Shown here: piece after piece, positions 53,456 to 62,696 of the stretch
How positions within the stretch are numbered: position 1 is the first letter of the stretch
Layout: each line of letters opens with the position of its first letter
Assembly (NCBI GenBank): GCA_947624325.1
Contig: CANQJT010000001.1
Span: 248,001-312,000, forward strand
Reading direction: 5' to 3'
DNA from: Candidatus Gastranaerophilales bacterium
Lineage (GTDB): Bacteria > Cyanobacteriota > Vampirovibrionia > Gastranaerophilales > Gastranaerophilaceae
DNA: 64,000 nucleotides
Position numbers and translations under genes: made by a program
Notes under the pieces: model-generated
The model's input: only the letters and a program-made list of their open reading frames with translations
Database searches by the model: none
Told to the model about the DNA's origin: nothing

Positions 53456-53518
53456 ATTTAATTGCGTCCGCAAACTTTTGCGTATCTTGATAATTCACTA
53501 GACCAATTTTTCTTTGAG

Positions 53519-54508
53519 GTGATTATTATAAAATTTAAATTTCTTACAAAAAATGAGCTATTTATTAATCTTGACAGGCTTTCAAGGTTTAAGCATCCTG
53601 AAGAATCTTATTTCAGAGTATTTTCAGGAATAATCCTTAAAAATTTAATCACCCCAAAATACTCTTTACATGATATTGAAAAAATGGATGAGAATGAATT
53701 ATGCCGTATTGTTTCTTTAATTTGGAATAAATCAGTTGAAAATATATATGGTAAAAATAATAAAGAAACTAACTTTAATATTCTTAAATGGCTCTGTGAA
53801 TACACTTTTAAAAATATTGATAAAAAAACAAAAAGATTTATAAATGCAAAATTAAATATTAATCAAATACTTGAAGATTTAAACTATAACGAACTTCCGA
53901 TTAATTTAAAATTTCTTAAAGCATCATATAAATTAAATAACGAAAATGAAATTATAAATGAAAGTAAAAAGCATTCATTACTTTTTCCAATAAGAAAGCT
54001 GCTAATTGTAGAAGGTATTACGGAAGAAATTCTTTTACCAGTTTTTGCATCTAAATTAAAATCCGATTTTAATAAAAACGGAATTTATATTCTGGGCGCA
54101 GGCGGTAAAAGCAAAAGTCCTAATTTATATATCAATTTAAAAGATAAATTAAAAATTCCCGTTATTTTGCTTTTTGATTCTGATGCAAAAGAAATATGCA
54201 ATATTTTAAAACAAAATATTTATCCTAAAGATAAAATTTTAATAATTGAAAAAGGCGAATTTGAAGATATCCTATCGGTTAATTTAATTAAAAGGGCATT
54301 AAATAATGAATATGAAACAGTTTTGCCTGTTATAAAAAAAGATTTATTATTATACCCTAAAATGTGCAGTAACCTTGAATACTTATATAGAACAAGGCAA
54401 TTAGGTGAATTTAAAAAAGCAAAATTTGCAAAAATCATTTCTCAAAATATTCGCTACAAAACAGATATTACAGATGAAATAAAAAACCTTATTTTCAATA
54501 TAAATTAA
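53519..54508 (+). CDS. TOPRIM-domain protein, OLD-nuclease-like C-terminal half
   Basis: About 329 aa; start uncertain. The frame is open from TTG 53462, but the region after the ycf23 terminator (53456-53518) is needed for a promoter, so GTG 53519 is preferred; GAGGTG at 53516 may instead be a ribosome-binding site for a rare ATT/ATA start. A helical N-terminal half (about 1-150) is followed by a TOPRIM fold: LLIVEGITEEILLPVFA (catalytic Glu), ILGAGGKSKSPN, and VILLFDSDAKEI (DxD). This resembles the nuclease half of OLD proteins without the ATPase. Partner not adjacent. Confidence 0.75.
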   Translation: MIIIKFKFLTKNELFINLDRLSRFKHPEESYFRVFSGIILKNLITPKYSLHDIEKMDENELCRIVSLIWNKSVENIYGKNNKETNFNILKWLCEYTFKNIDKKTKRFINAKLNINQILEDLNYNELPINLKFLKASYKLNNENEIINESKKHSLLFPIRKLLIVEGITEEILLPVFASKLKSDFNKNGIYILGAGGKSKSPNLYINLKDKLKIPVILLFDSDAKEICNILKQNIYPKDKILIIEKGEFEDILSVNLIKRALNNEYETVLPVIKKDLLLYPKMCSNLEYLYRTRQLGEFKKAKFAKIISQNIRYKTDITDEIKNLIFNIN

Positions 54509-54545
54509 CTATGATATTATAATCATAATTAAGAAAGGAAATAAT

Positions 54546-55727
54546 ATGAAAAAGATAATTTGTATTTTAGCAGTCTTCTTACTATTTACGGGGCTTAATT
54601 ATTCATATGCAAAAGAAACAAAAGCTTCTGATTATGAAATCATTCAAACTGATAATGATAGACAAGAAGAAATAATTGTAAGTGAAAATGCAAATGTAAT
54701 AATTATTAAAGTTAATGATAAATACGGACTTAAATATAAAGATTCCGATAAATTTATACTTAAACCGATATGGGATGAAATAACAGCTATTAATGATAAC
54801 GAATACAAATTAATAAAGGATAATAAAGCAGGTTATATTAATTTAGCTTTAAAATCAACTTTTTTAACCCCATATGAAGATATTACTCCTGTGGGTAAAT
54901 ATGTAAAAGTCAAAAATGACGGAAAATACGGACTTGTTGATAAAAGCGGAAATGTACTGCTTCCGCCTAATTTCCAAAGAGTAAATGTTTTTAATTCTGA
55001 CGGAAAAGAATATTTAACAGGAAAAATTGAAGGCAAATACAGATTTTTCCATAATACCGGCAGACTTATTCCTGAAGATGAACTATATACTATTACAACA
55101 ACAAAAGAAGCTCTTCTCGCAAATGACATTAAACCTATATTTAAAAGGAAGTATATTAACAATGAAACAACATATACAAAAGAAATAAATAATGACCTTG
55201 TATATGAAATCGAAGAAGTTAAATCAAGCGGTAAAATTAAAGCAGCATTCTTAAATAAAAACTCAAGACTTCCTATGAGAGGCGACAAACTTGTAAAACT
55301 TGAGAACAAGGAAAAGAACACTGTTTTTGTTGAAAACAAAGATTATTTAATAAGTAAGAACGGAAATAAAATCGGTTTAAAAAATAAAGCAGGTGTTGAA
55401 GTTTTGCCTGCAAACTTTGACTCAATATCAATACAAAAACCATGCTCACACTTTTTTAAACCCATTATAATTACTAAAAAAGACGGATATTATTATCTTT
55501 ATGATTTAAAAGGTAATTTAATAGCAATGCAGAATAGTAATAATATTACTGTTTATAACGGTAAAAAAGTATATGTATATTATGACGGAATAATAACACT
55601 GGACGAAAAACAAATAGGAACAATAACAAAAAATAATAATAAATTTGTTACACAAAATGAAAAATTTAAACGAGTTCCTCATAAAGTAAATGAATTAATA
55701 TTAACGATTTTGTCTAATCAAAAATAG
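54546..55727 (+). CDS. Secreted WG-repeat protein
   Basis: 393 aa. Signal peptide MKKIICILAVFLLFTGLNYSYA, then several WG (KWG-type) repeats: DKYGLKYKDSDKFILKPIWDEI, NKAGYINLALKSTFLTPYEDI, GKYGLVDKSGNVLLPPNFQRV and GNKIGLKNKAGVEVLPANFDSI (each in part), predicting a beta-propeller-like extracytoplasmic domain. Function unknown; such proteins are thought to mediate binding. AAAGGA ribosome-binding site. Confidence 0.9.
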   Translation: MKKIICILAVFLLFTGLNYSYAKETKASDYEIIQTDNDRQEEIIVSENANVIIIKVNDKYGLKYKDSDKFILKPIWDEITAINDNEYKLIKDNKAGYINLALKSTFLTPYEDITPVGKYVKVKNDGKYGLVDKSGNVLLPPNFQRVNVFNSDGKEYLTGKIEGKYRFFHNTGRLIPEDELYTITTTKEALLANDIKPIFKRKYINNETTYTKEINNDLVYEIEEVKSSGKIKAAFLNKNSRLPMRGDKLVKLENKEKNTVFVENKDYLISKNGNKIGLKNKAGVEVLPANFDSISIQKPCSHFFKPIIITKKDGYYYLYDLKGNLIAMQNSNNITVYNGKKVYVYYDGIITLDEKQIGTITKNNNKFVTQNEKFKRVPHKVNELILTILSNQK

Positions 55728-55750
55728 TAATTATAATTTATATAATAAAT

Positions 55751-55785
55751 AAAAAAAGATTATTATTAAGTAATAATCTTTTTTT
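55751..55785 (+). terminator. Terminator
   Basis: AAAGATTATTA-TTAAG-TAATAATCTTT with an A-run before and T-run after, following the WG-repeat gene. Confidence 0.85.
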
Positions 55786-55852
55786 ATAGCAAAAAATTTT
55801 TTGTGGGGTTTTTTAAAAATTTAAGACTATAATCTGCACGAAAGGAGTAAGA

Positions 55853-57850
55853 ATGATTCAGAGAGTAGAATTTAGGGGTATTAGCTCACAACCAAGGATT
55901 AGCCCAAGGAATAATGCACAAGCACAAAATTTCCAAGTCAATACAAATCCTATTAAGTACGACTATAGCAAATTAGCAGGTGCATACCAAGGTATATACG
56001 GTATTAAAACAGCTAATACAGTTAGTTTTGGAAAAAGTCTATCAGCAGCATTTAATGAATTACAAAGCGATATATATACATGCAGAGATAAATTAAATAA
56101 GGGTGAATGTGTAGGCTGGAATGTTCCCGTAAGTAAGTTTATTGATCAAATATCAGTTGACTTACCTTCAGTCTACGATGCAATAAAAACAAATATAGTA
56201 ATTGATGAAAAAGATGGTACTATTAAGGACGCAAGAACTCAACTTAAAAAAATGCCTCAAGGAATATTATATGAAATGGCAGTTAGACCTACAAGAACAT
56301 CAGGAACACTTCCTGATAAATACAAAATAGAGGAGCTTCCTCAAATAATAAGAATTGAACAAGATCCAAATTCGCCTGAAAAAGCATATGTTTTGAATAC
56401 AAAAGGCAATCTAATGACAGTACTTGAAGATAACGATGACGTATTAATGACAAATTATGGTGAAATTACAAAATTACCGGATAATAACCAATCCCATGTA
56501 AAAATAACCGCAATACAAAATAATGATGAATACTTTAAAAAATTTGTACCAAATCCTCAACCTGTTATAGAGAAAAAATGGCTGCCATCTCAAGGAGAAG
56601 GTACTGAAATTGTAATCGGTATGGAAGATGGTAGATTTGTAAATGAAGTAATAGACAGTATTATTACATTTATAGATAAAATCAACAGAGGTGAAATAGT
56701 CTTAGACCAATTTAAAGCAAAAGAGGGAGCAAAAAATACTCAATTAGCAATGCTTGCAGGGGGATTTGGTTCAAGAGCAGAATACACAAATGCATCTTCA
56801 TCAGGCATTTTTCATGGTAAAAAAGACGGGGCTCAATCTACAAAAGGTGTATTCAGAACCGCTACAGGCTTAACCCCAATGGAAACTACTTTTATTACAT
56901 TACACAATGCAGGCTTACTTGATTGTTCACCCGAAAAAATCGGTATTGGTAAAAATATTAAGTTATATTTAAACAAATCTGGTATTAATAAAGGTAATGG
57001 CGGATTTACTGTTGATTTATACAACAAAATGGATAGAGAAGGAAGAAAAAGTCTTTGTATATTCCCCAACGATTCAATGTCAAGAATGACAAATGCAACA
57101 ATAAAAATGAATGAACTAATGGATACAGGTAAAGTTGCAATTGCAATGATTGCGAAAGAAGTTAGTGCAAATAATGCTGCAAAGAAATTAGGCATTATGA
57201 AGTTAAACGAGGACAATGAAATCCTTGAGTTTGCCGAAAAACCGAAAATGGATGATATAATAAAATATGGATTTGAAAATAAAGGTAAATGCCTTGCAAA
57301 TACATTCCAATTTGCGGTTAGTAAAGAAGCTTTTAAAGCTCTGTCTATTATTGAAGAATACCTGCCAACAGGTGCAAATAAGGAATCCCGTGATTGGTCA
57401 AAAGTCTATGTTCCAATAGTAATGGGACTTTCTAAATTTGATAAATACGATGATATTATTAACTATTTAAAAGCAAACGTTAAAGATGTTGAAATAAATA
57501 TTCCTGAAAAGGCGATATTTGAAGCAAAAAATGCATTAAAAGGACAAAAAGTATATGCTGTTACAACAAGTGAACCTTGGGCTGACTGCGGTAATTTAGA
57601 TTCATTATATTATACAACAATGCAAATTGCTAACGGCGACTTTAAATTAGAAGATTTTGAATGCAAACATGTTCTTGACTGTATTAACTACGACACAGGT
57701 CTGATAACTTCCAGCCCCGAACAAAAAGAAAGAATTGAAAGTAAATACGATATTAAAGGAAAAGTAATGGTTGTTCCTCAGGCTAAAAAAGTTAATTCAA
57801 ATCTTGCTAATGAATATACAGCCAACGGTTTAATTACAGTTAATAAATAA
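55853..57850 (+). CDS. Nucleotidyltransferase-fold protein with long N-terminal extension
   Basis: 665 aa. The C-terminal two thirds resemble sugar-phosphate nucleotidyltransferases: LAMLAGGFGSRAEYT (GGxGSR nucleotide loop, about residue 300), FRTATGLTPMETTF, FPNDSMSRM, IMKLNEDNEILEFAEKPKMDD and LANTFQFAVSKEAFKAL. The first 250-290 residues (starting IQRVEFRGISSQPRISPRNN) have no clear relatives and may be regulatory or structural. The Lys normally following GGxGTR is absent, so activity is uncertain. Substrate unknown. AAAGGAG ribosome-binding site. Confidence 0.75.
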   Translation: MIQRVEFRGISSQPRISPRNNAQAQNFQVNTNPIKYDYSKLAGAYQGIYGIKTANTVSFGKSLSAAFNELQSDIYTCRDKLNKGECVGWNVPVSKFIDQISVDLPSVYDAIKTNIVIDEKDGTIKDARTQLKKMPQGILYEMAVRPTRTSGTLPDKYKIEELPQIIRIEQDPNSPEKAYVLNTKGNLMTVLEDNDDVLMTNYGEITKLPDNNQSHVKITAIQNNDEYFKKFVPNPQPVIEKKWLPSQGEGTEIVIGMEDGRFVNEVIDSIITFIDKINRGEIVLDQFKAKEGAKNTQLAMLAGGFGSRAEYTNASSSGIFHGKKDGAQSTKGVFRTATGLTPMETTFITLHNAGLLDCSPEKIGIGKNIKLYLNKSGINKGNGGFTVDLYNKMDREGRKSLCIFPNDSMSRMTNATIKMNELMDTGKVAIAMIAKEVSANNAAKKLGIMKLNEDNEILEFAEKPKMDDIIKYGFENKGKCLANTFQFAVSKEAFKALSIIEEYLPTGANKESRDWSKVYVPIVMGLSKFDKYDDIINYLKANVKDVEINIPEKAIFEAKNALKGQKVYAVTTSEPWADCGNLDSLYYTTMQIANGDFKLEDFECKHVLDCINYDTGLITSSPEQKERIESKYDIKGKVMVVPQAKKVNSNLANEYTANGLITVNK

Positions 57851-57855
57851 TTATC

Positions 57856-57886
57856 AAAAAAAGAGCCTTAAAGGCTCTTTTTTTTA
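57856..57886. terminator. Bidirectional terminator
   Basis: AAAGAGCCTT/AAGGCTCTTT hairpin with A- and T-runs between the convergent nucleotidyltransferase and proA genes. Confidence 0.9.
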
Positions 57887-59173
57887 TTTAAAAAATTTTC
57901 TTTTTCCCTTGACAAAATCATCAACAATATCACCATTGCCATACAATTTATATTTGTAGATAGTTAATCCGTCAAGTCCGACAGGGCCTCTTGCGTGGGT
58001 TTTATTTGTTGATATCCCGACTTCCGCACCAAAGCCGTATCTATATCCGTCTGCAAATCTTGTTGATATATTTTGATAAACACCTGCGGAATCAACCATT
58101 TGCATAAAATATTCAGCATTATCATTATTTTCCGTTATTATACAATCCGTATGACCTGAACCGTATTTATTTATGTGATTAACTGCTTCATTAATATTAT
58201 CAACAATTTTTAATGAAACCTTTTTATCGCTATACTCGGTTGACCAATCAGCTTCACAAGCAACAGTAACAGAAGGAAAAATATTTTTTATATTTTCATC
58301 AGCTAAAATTTCAACATTATTTTCAATAAGTTTAAAAATCAGCCTCGGAACAAACAAATTTAAAAGCGATTTATGAACAAGAACAGTTTCAACTGAGTTA
58401 CAAGCACTCGGGTACTGACATTTTGCATCTATACAAACATTAATTGCTTTTTCCAAATCTGCATATTCATCAATATAAATATGACAAACCCCGTCTGAAT
58501 GACCCAATACAGGGATTTTAGTGTTTTCTTTAATATATTTTACAAGTGAATTAGAACCCCTTGGGATAATTAAATCTATATACCTATCAAGTGATAAAAT
58601 TTCATTTATATCTTCTCTTGAAAAAACAAGATTAATAAGCCCCTCAGGTATTTGTGGAAAGTTTTTCAATGAATTCTTAATTATGTCAAAGATTGCTTTA
58701 TTTGTGTTAACTGCTTCACTTCCGCCCTTTAAAATAACTGCATTTGATGTTTTTAAACATAATGAAACAATCTGACTTATTACATCAGGTCTGGCTTCAA
58801 AGATTACTGCTATTACACCAATCGGGCATGATACTTTTTTAAGTGTAATACCAACCGCAATATTTTTTTCAAACAAAATTTTATTAACAGGCTCGGGTAG
58901 TTTAGCTACGTCTTTTATACCTTGAATCATATCTGTCAGCTTGTTTTCATCAAGCTTAAGCCTGTTAAACATGGAATTACTGATTTTACCTTCATTCAAA
59001 AGTATAGATGCACTTTGCAAATCCATATTATTTGAATTAAATATTAGTTCTTTATTATTTTCAATTTCTTCAGCAATTTTTATAAGAGCATTATTTTTAA
59101 GTTCTTCTGATAAAGAAAGAGCACTGATTGATGCATCTTTAGCTGATTTGGCAATAGAAATAATATCCTGCAT
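57884..59173 (-). CDS. proA: Glutamate-5-semialdehyde dehydrogenase
   Basis: 429 aa from ATG 59173 (GAGGTG upstream), 10 nt after proB. Reduces gamma-glutamyl phosphate in proline synthesis. The catalytic Cys is in CQYPSACNSVETVLVH; SCPIGVIAVIFEARPDV, LKGGSEA and ARGPVGLDGLTIYKYKLYG are ProA signatures. A longer frame from 59197 would overlap proB and lacks support. Confidence 0.97.
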   Translation of the reverse strand: MQDIISIAKSAKDASISALSLSEELKNNALIKIAEEIENNKELIFNSNNMDLQSASILLNEGKISNSMFNRLKLDENKLTDMIQGIKDVAKLPEPVNKILFEKNIAVGITLKKVSCPIGVIAVIFEARPDVISQIVSLCLKTSNAVILKGGSEAVNTNKAIFDIIKNSLKNFPQIPEGLINLVFSREDINEILSLDRYIDLIIPRGSNSLVKYIKENTKIPVLGHSDGVCHIYIDEYADLEKAINVCIDAKCQYPSACNSVETVLVHKSLLNLFVPRLIFKLIENNVEILADENIKNIFPSVTVACEADWSTEYSDKKVSLKIVDNINEAVNHINKYGSGHTDCIITENNDNAEYFMQMVDSAGVYQNISTRFADGYRYGFGAEVGISTNKTHARGPVGLDGLTIYKYKLYGNGDIVDDFVKGKRKFFK

Positions 59174-59183
59174 AATAACACCT

Positions 59184-60317
59184 CTAAACCAATGCAATAT
59201 TATCTTTTGTAATTATTGCATCATAATTTTTATGTCCTAAAATTTCATAAATATTATCTGAGTGTTTGCCTATAATTTTAGAACAATCAATTGACGAGTA
59301 GTTAGCAATGCCTCTTGCAAACTCGTCATTATTTTCATCAAGAATTGAAATAACATCTCCTCTTGAAAAAATTCCGTTTACTTTAATAACCCCAATAGCC
59401 AAAAGGCTGGTATTTTTTTCGGTTATTGCTTTTTTTGCACCTGCATTAACAACTATCTGTCCTGTTATATTAGTTGCATAAGCTATCCATCTGCGCTTTT
59501 GAGATAACTGCTCAACAGGATGGAAGGTTGTTCCGTATTTTCCGCCATCAAAGAGTTTTCTTATAATTTGAGGAGTTTTTCCGTTTGCAATAATAACACT
59601 TCCGCCCGAGTGAGTTACAACTTTTGCCGCCTGAAGTTTTGTAATCATACCGCCTCGACCGCCGTTTGAAGCGGATTTAGCATAATTTTCAATTTCGGGA
59701 GTAAGTTCTTTTACTTCACTTATAAGTTTTGCATTAGGATTATCTTTAGGGTTATCGTCATATAATCCTTCTATATCTGACAATATAACAAGTAAATCAG
59801 CATCAAGTTTACTTGCAACAAGTGCAGAAAGTTTATCATTATCTGAAAAACTGACTCCGTATAGCGGATTCCCTTCTTCTTCCAATTCAGATGTTGAAAC
59901 AGTATCATTTTGATTGATAATCGGAATAACTCTTAAATCAATTAAAGTGTTTAAAACATTATTTAAGCTTAAGTATTTAACCCTGTTTGTAAAATCATCT
60001 TCAGTTAATAGAACCTGAGCCGTATTTATTGAATATTTACCAAATCCGTCCTCATATATACACATCAACTGGCTTTGTCCGACTGCAGCACATGCCTGTT
60101 TTACGGATAAACTTTCTGATGAATTAACATTCAGCTTTTTTGCTCCGAGTCCGACAGCTCCTGAAGTAACTATAATAACTTCCATCCCTTGTTTATGAAG
60201 GTTTGAAATATCTTCTATAAAAGAATAAATTCTTGATAAAGAAATATCTTTATCATCATTTCTTAGGACATTTGTTCCGAATTTAAAAACAACTCTTTTA
60301 TAATCATTTATATTCAT
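59184..60317 (-). CDS. proB: Glutamate 5-kinase with PUA domain
   Basis: 377 aa. Amino acid kinase domain: VVFKFGTNVL, VTSGAVGLGAKKL, INQNDTVSTSE, FSDNDKLSALVASKLDADLLVILSDIEGLY (in sections) and GGRGGMITKLQAAK. C-terminal PUA domain: RRWIAYATNITGQIVVNAGAK. Proline normally feedback-inhibits this enzyme. Forms an operon with proA. Confidence 0.97.
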   Translation of the reverse strand: MNINDYKRVVFKFGTNVLRNDDKDISLSRIYSFIEDISNLHKQGMEVIIVTSGAVGLGAKKLNVNSSESLSVKQACAAVGQSQLMCIYEDGFGKYSINTAQVLLTEDDFTNRVKYLSLNNVLNTLIDLRVIPIINQNDTVSTSELEEEGNPLYGVSFSDNDKLSALVASKLDADLLVILSDIEGLYDDNPKDNPNAKLISEVKELTPEIENYAKSASNGGRGGMITKLQAAKVVTHSGGSVIIANGKTPQIIRKLFDGGKYGTTFHPVEQLSQKRRWIAYATNITGQIVVNAGAKKAITEKNTSLLAIGVIKVNGIFSRGDVISILDENNDEFARGIANYSSIDCSKIIGKHSDNIYEILGHKNYDAIITKDNIALV

Positions 60318-60332
60318 AAGATTAATTATATA

Positions 60333-61553
60333 TTAAATAGTGAGGTTTGCAATAAAATCGTTTATAAACTGCCTTGCAATTCTCGGGGTCATAATTCCTT
60401 TTTGGATAGAAAATGCCGATGCATCTTTAAGTAGTTTATCATTAACTTCAATACAGCAATCATTTGCAATTTGCTTAACGATATCAAGATATTCATTTTT
60501 ATTTAAGGATGAGAAGGTAAGCATTATGCCGAACCTGTCAGATAGCGAAACCATTTCGTCAATAGTATCGTTAAAATGAACTTCATTTCCCTCTCGGGCA
60601 GTAAAACTTTCTTTTACAAGGTGCATTCTGTTTGTTGTTGCATATATAATAAGGTTTTTGGGAATGTTATATAAAGAGCCTTCAAGTATTGCTTTTATTG
60701 AAGAAAAGTTTTCATCATTTTCATCAAATGAAATATCATCGGCAAAAATAATAAATTTTAAAGGCAAATTCCTTAATTTATCATATAAATCAGGCAGATT
60801 AATAAATCCTTTTTTAGAAACCTGAATAATTTTTAAATTATAATCAGCAAATTCATTTATCAGTGCTTTAACTGTTGATGATTTACCGCAACCTCTATCC
60901 CCGTATAATAAAACATTATTAGCAGGCTTACCCTGCAAAAATGCAAGTGTATTCTGTTTTATAATATTTTGCTGATATTCATAATTTTTTAAATCCGAGA
61001 ATGTAAGAGTATCAAAATATTCTACAGGCTTAATTTCCTTATTATCGAGATATTTAAATGCACTATAACACGAGAATATTCCGTAACCTTTTTGTGAATA
61101 TGATTTTATAATATCATTTAAATCAAACTCCCTAAGTCCTATAGTATTAAATATCGGCAAATGAGAAATTATATCACTACAATCAGGGTATTTATCATTA
61201 AACATTTGCCTAATTTCGTCATAATTAAATTTAACTAATTCATTTATGAGTGATAACTCATATCTTGCAGTATCAAGTAATTGATTATTTTCCCTTATAC
61301 AATCACTACATCCTTTAGAAATAATATTTTCATCTGTATAAATAAGTGATGAAAGATATTCAAATAAATTTTGATTTTGATTTTTTGAATATAGTGCCTC
61401 TACAAAATCAGAGTATAATTTTAAATCATACTCTATATTTTTTTCATCTTTTGTTAAATGCTTTAATAAATCAACAAAAAGTCTTACAACATTATCATTA
61501 ATAACATTTTTAAAAATTGATATTAAAATCAGAGAAGTAAATTTTAAAGTCAT
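60333..61553 (-). CDS. DUF815-family AAA+ ATPase
   Basis: 406 aa. The C-terminal 230 residues form a DUF815 ATPase: Walker A LYGDRGCGKSSTVKALI, Walker B FIIFADDISFDE, sensor 1 YATTNRMHLV, and sensor 2 in MTPRIARQF. The N-terminal 170 residues are helical with a CSDC motif. DUF815 proteins are widespread and poorly characterised. One nucleotide separates it from the radical SAM gene upstream; 15 nt from proB, so one operon is likely. Confidence 0.9.
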   Translation of the reverse strand: MTLKFTSLILISIFKNVINDNVVRLFVDLLKHLTKDEKNIEYDLKLYSDFVEALYSKNQNQNLFEYLSSLIYTDENIISKGCSDCIRENNQLLDTARYELSLINELVKFNYDEIRQMFNDKYPDCSDIISHLPIFNTIGLREFDLNDIIKSYSQKGYGIFSCYSAFKYLDNKEIKPVEYFDTLTFSDLKNYEYQQNIIKQNTLAFLQGKPANNVLLYGDRGCGKSSTVKALINEFADYNLKIIQVSKKGFINLPDLYDKLRNLPLKFIIFADDISFDENDENFSSIKAILEGSLYNIPKNLIIYATTNRMHLVKESFTAREGNEVHFNDTIDEMVSLSDRFGIMLTFSSLNKNEYLDIVKQIANDCCIEVNDKLLKDASAFSIQKGIMTPRIARQFINDFIANLTI

Positions 61554-61554
61554 A

Positions 61555-62646
61555 TTATTTAGTTCCGCAAAGTATTTTGTTTAATTTATTAAAACATCTT
61601 GTTAAAAATGATTTATTAAAGTTTGCAAAATTATGCTTAAAATTACAATTAAGCATTCTGCAATACATTTTGCAGGTTTTAGTCATTTGTCTGCATTCAG
61701 CGGATTTTGCATTATTCCATATTTCCTCCGCCGTATTTTCTTTAATATTTCCGACAGGAAGCATATTAAAACATAATCTTACATCACCATAAGGGTCAAT
61801 AGCAAAATTTGTAGATCCAACATCACAAATAATAGTCTTTAATATATCGTCAGGATTGTTAAAGAATATTTTCATTGCTTCTAACTGCTCATAAGAATTA
61901 TAAATTGAATGACCTGCTCTTTTCATTTCAATAAGTCTGTCAACAACTTCAATAGCTCTTTTTGCCATGGATTTATATTGAGCTCTAAGTTCTTTGGGCA
62001 TTTCATATGTTGCAGTCTTACATCCTTTTTGGAAATTATAGCCATGAAAAGATTCTTTATCATCCAGCAATTGGAACATAATTCCGTTAATTTTATTTCT
62101 TGTAACGAACTCAACAAGAGGAATAGCCTCCTCTATATTTTCAGGAAACAAAATCGTTGCAATATTTATTCCTAAACTTCCGTTTTTTGAGTCTCTTATT
62201 TTTTTAAGCTGTAATATTGAATCAAGCGCCTTTTCAAATGAACCGGTCCTGCCTCTTGATACATCATGAATAACAGGATTTGTAATTGCATTTAATGATA
62301 TATTTAAAGATTCAATAGGAGAATCAACGATTTTTTCGTACAAATTTTGAATACTAAAAGCATTTGTCATAGAAGCAACTTTAATGCCTAATGATTTTGC
62401 ATATTCGGCAAGTTCAAATATATCGGATCTTAAAAATGGTTCGCCGCCCGAAAAACAAAACCAAAAACCATCACCAAGCCAAGCTCTTAAATCTTTTAAA
62501 ACTTTTTTCCACTCATCTGTTGTCAATTCCTTAGGCATTACTTCAGAAGCAACAGTTTTCCATTTAGAGCAGGTGACACATTCCATCTGGCATCTGTCTG
62601 TTATATCAAAAGTGATTTGCATCGGTTTTTCAAGATTTTCACTCAT
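61555..62646 (-). CDS. Radical SAM/SPASM domain protein
   Basis: 363 aa. SAM cluster DRCQMECVTCSKW (Cys19, 23, 26), SGGEPFLRSDIFELAEY, and a C-terminal SPASM-like cysteine set starting TIICDVGSTNFAIDPYGDVRLCFN (in part), then CRQMTKTCKMYCRMLNC. This canonical C-terminal arrangement contrasts with the N-terminal cysteines of the three paralogues at 18.4-21.4 kb. No precursor peptide gene is evident beside it. Substrate unknown. GAGG ribosome-binding site. Confidence 0.9.
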   Translation of the reverse strand: MSENLEKPMQITFDITDRCQMECVTCSKWKTVASEVMPKELTTDEWKKVLKDLRAWLGDGFWFCFSGGEPFLRSDIFELAEYAKSLGIKVASMTNAFSIQNLYEKIVDSPIESLNISLNAITNPVIHDVSRGRTGSFEKALDSILQLKKIRDSKNGSLGINIATILFPENIEEAIPLVEFVTRNKINGIMFQLLDDKESFHGYNFQKGCKTATYEMPKELRAQYKSMAKRAIEVVDRLIEMKRAGHSIYNSYEQLEAMKIFFNNPDDILKTIICDVGSTNFAIDPYGDVRLCFNMLPVGNIKENTAEEIWNNAKSAECRQMTKTCKMYCRMLNCNFKHNFANFNKSFLTRCFNKLNKILCGTK

Positions 62647-62696
62647 AATTTATATCCTCACGTTTAATAAAATGTTATCAAAAGGGAATTTTACTT

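Noticed and set aside
61555-62646. RiPP (sactipeptide-type) locus around the SPASM protein
   Set aside because: No short Cys-rich precursor gene, peptidase or exporter is adjacent; neighbours are a DUF815 ATPase and uvrC.
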